A stretch of DNA of 64,000 nucleotides, taken from positions 6,882,001 through 6,946,000 of the forward strand of contig JAVTVJ010000068.1 in the NCBI GenBank assembly GCA_034509425.1, given 5' to 3'. The notes below the pieces were generated by a model. It did not search any database, was not told the DNA's origin, and saw nothing but the letters and a program-made list of their open reading frames with translations. Below are positions 13,016 to 23,480 of this stretch, piece by piece (the first letter of the stretch is position 1; each line of letters begins with the position of its first letter). Origin of the DNA: Eopsaltria australis (lineage: Eukaryota; Chordata; Aves; Passeriformes; Petroicidae). The position numbers were made by a program, and so were the translations under genes.

Positions 13016-13449
13016 TTTGAAGATCTGAGATTTTGTTGGTTTTGGAATCCATAAGTCTGTCAGTTGCTTCTGACTGAACTGTTTGATAGCAAACAAACAA
13101 CATTGTAGTCAAAAGGATAAAATTAAAATTAAATGAAGAAAAGACAGAAGATAGTCACAAGCTATTTTGCTGCAGGTGCCACTGCATCTTACAGTAATTT
13201 TCTTTTTTTTTTCTTATCTCCTTCCCTTTACTACAGTTTTCCTTGCATGCAATTACACTATTGCTTTAGTTAGGATCAAAAGTGAATCTTCTCTCTCTAC
13301 TTGGGTTCAGAGAGGTCTCAGAGCAAATGAATTAGTTTCCTATCAGGGTTACTCAGTGGTCAGTAATAATTGGGCCTTGTACATTTAATATTTTCCTGAT
13401 AACCCAAGCATAACAGAGGTCATGCTTTGTTAGATAGCAGGATGTGCAG
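13016..13449. other. Spacer between two CR1 copies
   Basis: AT-rich sequence between a younger and an older CR1 fragment. A T-rich run near 13200 and a 73-codon plus frame (13167-13388) are present; nothing is recognisable. Confidence 0.5.
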
Positions 13450-14110
13450 GACTGAAAATACTGGGAGACATTAAATGCAAGATGTTCTAGATAAACTGGA
13501 GAAACGGTCCAGAAAAATACAATTCACTAAGTGTAAATTCTAGCTCTAGATTAGTGTACACAAATACAATATGGGAAACAACTAACCATGGCAGCAGCCG
13601 TGCTGCAAAAGATCCGGAGGAGGCAAACAGAAAATGACTCAGCACTGATCTACTGCTGTGGAAATTAATGCCCCTTATGCTAGGAGCTTACACTCCTTAT
13701 ACAAACAGGAGTTTAATCTCTAAGTGGTACAAAATAATCCTCTGGAATCTCAGCAGATTTGATGTGTCAGGTGTTGGGTATCCTTTCAAGAAGGATGTAG
13801 ACAATCAAAAGAGAATACAAAGGAGAATGCTGAATAAGGTGGAAGAGATTTGATCACTGAAAAAAAAAATTGAAATTTTGAATTGTTCTATCTGGGGAAG
13901 AATGCTTGCAAGGCACAAAAGAAAATATGTTCTTTGTGAATCAAATACAAAAAGGTTAGATTGTAGCAAAGGGCTTTGAGAAGTTTTTTTATATTGGTTA
14001 AACCAGTAGAATAAATTCTGGAAGTTGTGAAAACTTGATCAGCATGGTTTTAAGCACTGTTTGATTGAAACCATCAGAAATGTCACAGGCAGAGGGATCT
14101 TGGCTTGAAG
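13450..14110 (+). mobile_element. Ancient CR1 (L3-like/CR1 of older type) LINE fragment
   Basis: A strongly diverged copy in the plus orientation that can still be followed for about 650 bases. Landmarks in order: 'aaactggagaaacggtccag' (near 13493), 'acaaatacaatatggg' (13559), a piece like 'atgactcagcactg' (near 13634), the polymerase C-terminal stretch FKKDVDNQKRIQRR at 13785-13826, the 'tctggggaagaa' segment near 13891, 'aaaccagtagaataaattct' near 14000 and a decayed tail to about 14110. These follow the order of the old CR1 families known from turtles and crocodilians. There are many small indels and no intact frame. It lies about 430 bases downstream of a much younger CR1 in the same orientation, so the two are separate insertions. 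Confidence 0.75.
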
Positions 14111-17100
14111 CAAGAACCCCCAGAGCAGGCAGTAGACACAGCTTAACTGAATAGCCTGCAGTCTGCCTGTTACGTTTTGTATTTTTGCTCTGCATATGAC
14201 AGAAAGATATACCAGGATCTAATATTTGCAAATTCCACAAGAAGATAAAAAAACATAGGCTTGGCTGGTCCAAAACTTGCACAAGGCATCACACCTACTG
14301 TGACTGCACAGGCAATGTTAGGCGGAAAAAAGCCTCCTCTACAGCTTGTGTGCTCATCAGACAGCCCTGGTAGCACTGCTGCTCACACACATCACTGCAT
14401 CAGCACACTGCACATGGGGGTGCTAATGAGGGGAAGCAATGTCCTGCTGACCTCTGTCCTTCATTCCATGACCCCCCAATGTCCCCCCATCTGACTTTCA
14501 TGTTGTTTTTGAGGGATGGTCAATTAGATCATTGCTCTTTTCCTCCTTCTCATTGTTTCACCTGAATCCCCTCTCTACTTCATTTTTCTTTTGTTTTCTG
14601 TCCCATGCATCTCCTCCATTTCTTGCAGCAACTTTTCAGAGCCATGTCTCTTTTTTCCAACACAGTTTGCATTCATTTAGAATGTGAAAATGTGTAATTA
14701 GCTTCTCTTCAGCTCTTGCAGCTAAGGTTTCTTCTGTCACTAAGGCCTTGTCAGAGAACATCCCTTTAAGTGCCAAACATGGAAGGAGCTCACAATCAAC
14801 ATGACGATGCCAACAACTCAGACTATCTCACCTACCAAAACAATCCTGGACCACGTCAGCCAACCTGCTTAGATTTCTGTTGTCAGATTGTTTCAGGTCA
14901 TGAGCAAACATCTCCAACAGAAGTGATAGGGATAACCCAAAATCCTATCAAACCTGCTATAACTAAATACTGTTGGAAGAGGTGAGACTGGGCTCTTTCA
15001 GTCCTAGTGGCTTATGAAAAAACAATCCTTAAATATTATTTTGTTTGAAAGACAACAATTAATTCTGTAAAATGTACACTATTAGCAATTTAGGGAAATT
15101 TGAAGAATAAAACAGATTGCTGTTTCCATCAAAACACTTCAAGCTGGATTTAATAGTGCTGAAATGCTAATTGTGAATTGTATTTCACATCATACACTGC
15201 AGACTAATTTAAAAAGAGGAAAACATATTATGGTAAATACCACAATGCATTCACCATGAGTCATCTAAGCATATGATGAACTGGAACAATACCAGCAGCA
15301 CAACATAAAGCAGCTGAATTTAAGCTAGAGGGAGTACAATACCTTTTGATCAGGCCTAGTATATACACAGCTGCACATACACCATTAGGTTTCTGGCAAA
15401 GAAAACAATGTGAACATTTTTTGTCTCTCCCTCTTCTTTCCCCAGCACAACCCTTCCAAATATATTTGCATTAAGTCACTAAAAAGCAAAATAAGTAGGC
15501 TTGCTTGCATGAAGAACAGGCAGCTTCAGCATCAGTTCCCCATGCTCCACTGTGATGCTGACCATGCTCATATTACACAGATGCTTGCTTTTAGCATCCT
15601 AATGAGAACTTTCAAGAATTCAATTATATTAAATTAGCTTTACTGAATGTTATCAGAATGCTTCTGAGGGTTTTGTATTATCCTATCAGCACAGGAAGGA
15701 AGGAATACCACACTGTCAATCCAATTATTTTTTCATGTATTTTTACAAGGAGGGGAAGGGTCAAGCATATGATTTGTCTTTCTCAGGGGAAGTAGAAGAA
15801 GAAGAAGGGAGCTGACATCTTTGGGAATTCAGCACCAGTTCCTTAGAACTTGAAGAAAGCCACTTTTGTCAAAGCTCCTCAATACTCTCAGTAACCACCA
15901 GCTTTTAGTAGTCACTGTAGCATTTCCAGAGACACTGACTCCCTCTGAAACAGCTATCAAGTAGTCAGTATCCTCATTATCTACAACACAGTGCTGGAAT
16001 TCAAAAGATATTTGTTTATTCTCTGCCTCACATAACTGCAGATCTTCTCTGAGGTGAAAGTAGCTCTGAAAAAAGCCCAAAGGGCTTCCTCCAGGGTTCT
16101 GAAGCCCTCTTAAAAGCCCTATGGCAATGACTGTATGATTCTGAGATACCTGGGTGTGGAGGTGTGATTGCTCCCAGGGATAGCTCTGCTTTCAGAAGAA
16201 AGGTCAGAACACTGGTCTCTACCCCTTCCATCCAATAACTACTTATGTTTTCCCCAGTACCTTGAAGCATTGTCCAAAGCAATATTACAGAGGGTAGTGT
16301 ACATCAGTCATAGTTCCATGGTAACATTATGTGAATGTTAGATATTTGTAAATAGGCATTACACGAGCACAATACATTTCTCTCAGCTTTCCTCCTTCAC
16401 ATCCCTTGATACTCATATTTTTCTCTAAAACATGCACTAGAAAGCTCTTTGGTACTTTACTCCTTTGATTTCCATTGTGTAGTTGTGTTTCCACAACTTT
16501 TTTTCTGAGGATGAAGCATTAACAGGCCTCCATTGGTTTAATATTGTATTCTGTTTCTGAGATGTGTAACAACCCTGTTAAGAACTGAGCCAGAAACTAG
16601 AGTAGGGATTTGATATATAAATCCTCAGATGTCCCACTGTGCCCATCATTCATCAATAGCTCACTCAACTGCCCTACTATTAGAAATAGAGGATGCCAGC
16701 AGGGATCAAAGCACAAGGGACTCTGAGTGCATATTAACTGAATTAAATTGTCAATGTATTAAACTTCCATGAATTCACAGGTTAATTTTAGCTTGTTTAG
16801 AAACTAAACTTCTACTGGGTGATATAAAAATACCCACATACAAATACATACCTACAAAAAGAGGGAATCAATACTCTCAACACATTGCAAATTTAAAAGA
16901 ATCAAACGCAATTAAAACCTGCTTAGCTTAGCAGTAATGCAGAAGAATATAATTATTTTTCTCAGTGCTTAGATTACCTTCTCTGTTAAAACCTTTTCTT
17001 CTGGAAAACTTTAGCTGTTCAGAGAGCATAAAGAACAGTAAATAAATATGTGGCAATAGTAATTTAGCTATTCATATTACTGGAAAAATGGTTGTATTTA

Positions 17101-17164
17101 TCTCTTCAGCATACACAGTGCCACAAGATTGCCTTTTCTAATTTGTTGAACTAAGCCAGGAAAC
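14111..17164. other. Unique non-coding DNA
   Basis: No gene or repeat recognised. Overlapping frames of 70-95 codons occur on both strands near 14000-14500 and 15830-16280 without family resemblance. Confidence 0.55.
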
Positions 17165-17775
17165 AATTACCATCCCAAAATGCCAAATCCTCAGGTACAC
17201 ATACACCCAGCTAGCTCATGTTGTGACTGCAATCTGGAACATCCCTGTGCCATGCAGCCACAGGGGACCTTGGTGACACTGCAAGGTGGCAAAACACAGC
17301 ACTGTGCTCAGGAAACAGAAGCACAGCATGTTCCGTGCAGGAGGCAGCATCCAGAGGGTGCAACATTCTTCCAGCATCAGTCACTTCTGAGCCAGACAGG
17401 TACCATCCCTGGGGGGAGGACAGCAGATGTGCTCCATCTCCCATCCTTCAGAGCCGAAGCAGGATGCATCCTGATCATTTGCACTCCAAGGCAGATATTT
17501 CCATGAGCCACCAGCTGTCACAGCACCAGGAGCTTCTGCTGATGGAGGGCAACACAAAAAGGGGTGTCAGGCCCAGGCAGCTCCCAGAGGAGGGCAGGGT
17601 TTTCCAGTCAATGCTGTACAGACACAAGGAAGCATCACACAGGTGGGAGGGAGTGAGCAGGCATCCAGCCTGGCTCGCCTTGTCCTTACACCTCCCTGAG
17701 AGGAGAGCATCTCTGTCTGCTGCACTCATGGCCTTGCTGCCCACCTGCCCCCTCGACAACCACATAGCTTGAAGA
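17165..17775. other. GC-richer block with open frames on both strands
   Basis: About 600 bases visibly richer in G and C than the surroundings. Frames of 108 (17180-17506, +), 145 (17335-17772, +) and 119 codons (17475-17834, -) overlap here. None resembles a family I know; the predicted peptides are rich in His, Gln, Cys and Pro, as expected from GC-rich chance translation, where stop codons are rarer. It could be a decayed repeat, a regulatory element or a lineage-specific exon; the sequence alone does not decide. Confidence 0.5.
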
Positions 17776-18790
17776 GTCAAGTGATTCAGATTGTATTTTT
17801 TCTTCCAAATGAACCAAGGGGTGTTGCCTAGCATGGATCATACAAGCCATGCATCAGCAGCTTTGTAATGCCAGAAGAGTAGCCCACTTCAGCTGAACCA
17901 CTGCAGAGAAGTCTCCCCACTGCCAGTAAATAGGAGATTTAGATAAGACACCATGTTTTCTAAAGCTGTGCAAAAACCAGGACAATTTCCCCGCTACTTT
18001 CCTTCATACTTCTTGTACATTCATTTTTACATGAGGTTTTAGACTAAACTTTGAAGGTTTTTTCAAAGTCAGACCTATGGCTTTTTCCTGTGTTTATTTT
18101 TACCCAGCTGAGTTTCCACTGATTTCAATTTTAACTCAGTACACTTGATCAAGAAGAGCTTTGGGGGGACCTTGGTATGTCTGAGAACAGGGACTTTCAG
18201 CTTTCCCTCCTCCTCTGCTACTCCAGGATAACCGGCAGCAGCACCACAAGCTGCTTTACCTCTTGTCACCTCACAGCAATAATCAATACAAACGAAAAAA
18301 GGCAAACAGTGCAGCTATTATCTGAGAAAGAAACTGCAAAGACACCCATGGTCTATGGTCTGTGGAGATGACTCATTCCACAGCACAATCTAATTCCAAA
18401 ACAATTATAGCAAAATCAAAATCCTCACACAAAAGAGAGACAAAACACAAAGTCTGGACCTCTGCTGAGCACATGACTCTATAAAGCTGACATGACTGCA
18501 GAGATTGCACTGCCTTTTAACCATAAAGAACAACTGTCCATTTTTTTAAACTCTTCCATGGAGAATTAAATGGTAAAGAAAACAGATTACAGGGCAGTGT
18601 GGTTCAAATGTGAGTGCTTGTGCACCAGATTTGCTACTGCAGTTTAATTCAAAAAGAGAATTAGCATTCTTTTCCTCCACTGTAATTTAAAATAAATTAC
18701 CCACTGACCAAAACCAATAGATTATCATATTAATTGGTAACTTTTATGTTCATTATATTGTAAGAGAAAACCACAATTTCTCTAAATATG
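17776..18790. other. Unique AT-rich non-coding DNA
   Basis: Nothing recognised. TAATT-type cores are frequent from about 18660 onward, leading into the short repeat array at 18801. Confidence 0.55.
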
Positions 18791-18800
18791 TTCATTACTC

Positions 18801-18851
18801 AGATAATTATCCAAAACAATTATGCAATACAATTACCCAGACAATTACTTA
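18801..18851. repeat. Short quasi-tandem 12-13 bp array with TAATTA/CAATTA cores
   Basis: Four adjacent units can be cut as AGATAATTATCCA (18801-18813), AAACAATTATGCA (18814-18826), ATACAATTACCC (18827-18838) and AGACAATTACTTA (18839-18851). Each carries TAATTA or CAATTA at the same place, starting at 18804, 18817, 18830 and 18842. TAATTA is the core bound by many homeodomain proteins, so the array could be a cluster of binding sites. It may equally be a decayed minisatellite. Confidence 0.6.
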
Positions 18852-20720
18852 GGAGGGAAATTATCTCCAGATGCATCACAAGCTATTCTATGAAGTGCTC
18901 AGTATTTATCGTTTTAGCTGTATTGGCTATGATTGATCAAATGAGTCATACACTGTTCTGTCAATTCTCCATTGGGAGTAAATACTTCTAGAGCAAACAT
19001 CCTCTAATTCTAACTTCAGGTGGTGTAAATATCACACATGTGAGCTCACACTTCACATTCATACCCTGTGGCAGAAAAAATCTGAACCAACCAAAACCTA
19101 ATCCAGGCAAAATGCCACTTGACTATGTATTGCACTGTCTGTACTTGCCTTTAAAGCAATATTTTCTAGCTGTTAAAAGCAAACTAGGCCAATTTCTGTG
19201 AAACAACCAAATGAACAGATTCCTTCTCTTGATCTTAAACTAGTCACTAATTTGGTAGCAAGGTTATTTTAAAAAATCAGTTTTCCATGCCAATGCAGAA
19301 AATTAAGTGGCAAATATTTTTCTCATACAGCATTGCAAATTCTCAATCATGCAAAAAAACTTAAGCTTTTATTTTAGATCTGAATTTATGGGCTTCTTCT
19401 TCTGAACTTAAGCTAGATTATCTTTTAATTATTAGCTTTTCTTGAGGTTTGGAATGAACTTAAGAATTCAAAGCACAACCACAGCCAAAGCAGGCAAATT
19501 TTGCCTGTGTTTGTGGGCAAAAAGAAAGGAAATGACAAACCAGGCTTCAGCATCTATTAACTCTGAGTAAAAAATTTAACAGATTAGCCGTTTTAAAACT
19601 AAAGTTTCAGGACATGCTATGAAAGCCCTAAGAAAGCGTAGGGCTGAATCAACAAATTCTTGAGCAAGTTCACCCCCCACTCATTAGTATTTCTGCATCA
19701 CTGCATTTCCAACATTTTTTGAAAGTTTCAAGGGTCATAATGCCAAGGCTCACTGAGGTCCAGTATGGTCTTTGAATCACCTTAAGCAGCAAGGTTTAAA
19801 AAGCCCACAAAGTACACTTTATTTTACTCTTTTAAAACATCGCATATTAGGATGTCCCAGTTCGATCATTACAAAGACTTGCCACAGTTTACCCTGACAG
19901 CACATTCTTGAAAATATTCTTAGGCCTTATTTTCAGATGTTTTTCTCCTAGTTGGACAGATTTGACAGTACAGATAGGCAACTAAGCCCTAGGGCTAGGC
20001 ATGAGTTTCTCTTCTTAACAATATTTTATCTACAAAGAGCAGCATACGAAAAGACAAGTTGCTCTGTGCTCTGCAGCTTCTATTGACTTTAAAACGCAAA
20101 CTCATACTTCCTCCTCCACTTTCATAGAAGAATTTAATTGGTGCCAAAGTGAAAGATCCCAGCATGACCTGCCTTCACTTTAAGCCACTCCAACTGTGAT
20201 TGTGAGCAAATTTGTACATTCAGACACTGCTGCAAGAGAGACCTTCCTAATAAGCTGAAGTTTTGCACTGATGGAGGGGAAAAAAGAAGTGCTTGGTTGG
20301 AAACAGAGAGCTGAGACTTGGCTTACCCCACCCTTAGAGTTAAACAAAGATTTAAAGACCTCAATAAGGACCAAATGAAAACAGAACAAGGACTTGACAA
20401 TTTATTCCACACGGAAGAGGTAGTACAGGTAATAGTGCTAACAACTTGTGTAAGTGTTAACCTATAGTTTATTGACCAGTAATTTATTAACCTATATTGT
20501 GTGGACATTAGGATTGCAGTTCCTCAGACATTTTTTCCACTTTTCTGACCAAAATCTCACTAGGGATGAGACTCCTCTGCAGTCACTAGGTTTTTGACTG
20601 CACTGTGGGCAAGTCTGAGTTAGCTTTAAACTACCTGCTGCTGCTTAGTAGTAAAAGTGAGTCACTCAGCCTCAGCATAATATGTTCACTACCCACCAGT
20701 GCAAGGTGGGCATGCTTTAC
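18852..20720. other. Unique AT-rich non-coding DNA
   Basis: No gene, RNA gene or repeat recognised. Frames are all below 70 codons. Confidence 0.55.
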
Positions 20721-21010
20721 CATAGAATCATAGAGTGCTTTGGGTTGAAAGGCACCTTAAACACCACCTAGTTCCCATCTCCCTGCCATGGACAGGGACA
20801 CCTTCCTAGACCAGGTTTCTCAGAATCCCATCCAACCTGGCCTTGAACACTGCCAGGGATGGGGCACGTCTATGGGCAACTCATTCCCATGCCTCAACAC
20901 ACTCACAGTAAAGAATTTGTTCCTAACATCTAATCTAAACCCTCTTTCAGTTTAAAGCCCCTTGTCCCTGGAGCCTTCTTCTCTAGACAGATCAACCCCA
21001 ACCCTCTCAG
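20721..21010 (-). mobile_element. CR1 LINE 3'-UTR fragment
   Basis: The plus strand opens with CATAGAATCATAGAGTGC, the reverse complement of the CR1 octamer end, followed by the tail in reverse: a piece like 'gggttgaaaggcacctt', 'ccatggacagggacacctt', 'ccatccaacctggccttgaa' and 'gggatggggcacg'. It continues to the segment 'ccctggagccttcttctct', which is reached after an internal deletion of the reverse of the 'gaaggctgctat' region. Only 3' UTR is present. Better preserved than the 13450 copy, so younger. Confidence 0.93.
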
Positions 21011-21254
21011 TTGTGAACTGCAGTGCTGCTGGATGGGCATCCCTTGTTTTCACACACTGCCCCCTTTCCTCAGAGTGTTGTGAAAGGGATGGTCTGATGT
21101 AAATATACTATAAACACCCATCACTGATATGGCAATATCCATAGCCAACACACGTGTGGGCAGCCTGTTCCTCTTTCTGATTTTGACTTTACAAAGCTTA
21201 ATCCTTGCACATTAAAAGAAGAATTTAACCACAAAAAAATTTAAGCAGTAGTTT
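21011..21254. other. Spacer between CR1 pieces
   Basis: Unique sequence with no recognised feature. Confidence 0.5.
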
Positions 21255-21320
21255 GTCTGAGCGTGTTGAGCTAGATATTAGGAAAAGAGTTTTTGACTGT
21301 TTTTAAGTACTGTCAATGGA
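21255..21320 (+). mobile_element. Possible ancient CR1 scrap
   Basis: The phrase 'agctagatattaggaaaag' at about 21270-21290, followed by 'tttttgactg', matches the CR1 3'-UTR segment 'ttagatattaggaaaaact...ctgactgt' in the plus orientation. The match is short and the flanks are too decayed to extend with confidence. It lies about 250 bases from a younger minus-strand CR1 and would be a separate, older insertion. Confidence 0.45.
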
Positions 21321-23199
21321 GAACCATAGCATGCAGGTAAAGAGCAACAGAGTGAAGAAATCATTGAAAAGATAATGCCAGTCATTTAAAACAGAGCTTC
21401 AGATGGTGCTAAATGTAAAATACAGGCTAAATGGTCTCAGTATCCCAATAGTCTTCTAAGGAAAAACTGAAAATAGTCTTGTTCTAGAATATTCCCAACC
21501 TCGTGTACTTTTCTATTTATCTTTACTATATCACAGACGTATAAAAAAATATATCACACACATACTTGGACTGAACAGATTTCATCCAATTAAATGTATT
21601 ATTTTAAACTTAGGAAAATAATGACCAAGAAAAACACACAAGCAATAGAAACGCCTTTAAAATTCTATGTCTTCATAACTAAAACATAACACCACATGGT
21701 TTCCCATAACTTCAGCTTGAAACAATTGAGCATCACCTCCACACGCTCAGTGGAGTGCTTTCTGCACTCTACAAAGTTGCTTTTTTGTGCAACTGAATTG
21801 GTCCATATCCTGAGTTTGTGACGTTCACTCCTTCCCATCTCAGTCATAAGCAGGGTACCTCATAAAGCTCCTCTTCCAGTTTTGATACTGGAAGGATGGA
21901 TAAATCAAAAATTTAATTCTTCAGTAGAGGTCCTCTCCCCAGGTAGTTTGTCTGAAAGAAGGTTCACCTTGGCACACTGGGAAGTAGCTCATTGTTACGA
22001 AAGAAAGAAAGAAAGTCTGATTGAGCTGCTATGCCATAAGAGCAGGTAAGGGAAAATAACCTGCAGGATGAGTTCAGGACAGCATCACCCAAATAGAAAT
22101 AATGGACAGAAGATTTAATGCCCTTTGGGGTACCATTATGGCTGAAATTTGTGATCCAATGAAGCATTTATTTGCCACTGACTGTTATGGGACTGTGATT
22201 TAATTGTTTTTGTGTTCTCCCAAAGTGTGGAGGACTCAATTTTTGAAACATCAGGCACAAATCTGGAAAGAATGAGAGAAAGAAACTAGTTATAAATCAG
22301 AAAATGTAAACAGTAATTACAAAATGAGTATTTTCTTTAACAGGATTTTTGAACAGAGAAATAGCCATGTAGATTAAAGTCAATCAGACTATTTTTGGTA
22401 AGTTTAAAATGTTTTGCAGAGAAGCATTCATTTCAATGACATTTTAAAGAGGGTCCATGCCAATTTCAAAAGGAAAACAAGGAAGATAAAAAGGAATCAA
22501 AACACTTCCTTTCTCAGTTTGAAAACTGACATTTTATTTCAAACACTTTCACCTAACAGAATTATAAGGCTGTGACTTTGTGCCAGTTTGGAACAAAAAT
22601 AGATGTATAACCTTCAAAAAATCATCATAAAATCAATCTCTTTCCTTTGACCTGCTCTCTAATTGTCTGGAATTATATCATATAGCTCAAGAAGCTGCCA
22701 AGAAATGTCCAAATTCAAAGACATTACGAAAGTAAGCAGAAAATAAGCTAATTTTTTTTAATGTAACCTCACTGATTTCGTAAAATCCTTGGCTTGATGG
22801 CCTCTTTAAATTGCTTTTTTTCCCTCTATATGTGAAGCTGTAAATCCCTTCTTGCTACTAGATGTTTTTGAATCTCTAGTGATCTCAGATCCAACTGCCT
22901 CACTTTTTATTAGCAAAAATTTAAAAAGTGTTATTTGCCATACCACCAAAATTTGAAAATATATGTGCTGTTGGATGTGTTTAAACTGGAAGCTCACTTT
23001 TGCTTTCAAAAATATGCATTAATGGCAGGATGGGCACAGAGGAGGCAAATCCCTTTCTTCCTGGCAGACTGAATGTGTGATGTTGGCAGGTAGGAAATCA
23101 ACGCTTCTTTGGTCTGGAAACCAATAATACAAAATATAAGATGGGCTAGAGTTTTTTTCAGTGTCTCTACACAACCAAACCTCATCTTAGGGACTCCCG
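21321..23199. other. Unique AT-rich non-coding DNA
   Basis: Holds only a short GAAA run near 22001-22014. No gene recognised. Confidence 0.55.
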
Positions 23200-23480
23200 G
23201 GGTGCATTTTCAGAGCCAAGTCTTTACTCTGCACTGCTGTGCTGCCCCTGCCTGGATGTGGAGAAATCCACTGGAGGCAACATCTGGCCCAGCTTGGAAA
23301 GGTGAGGCAGAGACAAGCTGATTAGGAGGCTGTCACTAGAGGGCAATGCAGCACTTCAGCTGTCCCGTTCCAGCCACCCCCAGTGTCCAGCTGTGCTCTC
23401 CAGGAGCACCGGGCAGCCCCTCACCTGCCAGCAGCCCGGGACAGGGCGCAGCAGCACTGACTGCAGACATGGAGCTCTGC
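23200..23480. other. GC-richer patch
   Basis: A short stretch with raised G and C, densest at about 23350-23460, set in AT-rich DNA. Short overlapping frames of about 66-70 codons on both strands follow from the composition. It contains the CTCF-like motif at 23331-23350. It may be a small regulatory region; no transcript can be shown. Confidence 0.5.
23331..23350 (+). promoter_or_regulatory. CTCF-like binding motif
   Basis: TGTCACTAGAGGGCAATGCA closely follows the known CTCF core (CCACNAGRKGGCRS): the CACTAGAGGGCA stretch fits at all but one strongly constrained base, where C is replaced by T. CTCF is the vertebrate insulator and loop-anchor protein. The call rests on motif likeness alone, and such matches also occur by chance. 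Confidence 0.45.

Noticed and set aside
12497..13096. 199-codon minus-strand open frame, the longest in the window
   Set aside because: It is the antisense of the CR1 ORF2/3' UTR at 12015-13015 and its tail runs only a little beyond the element.
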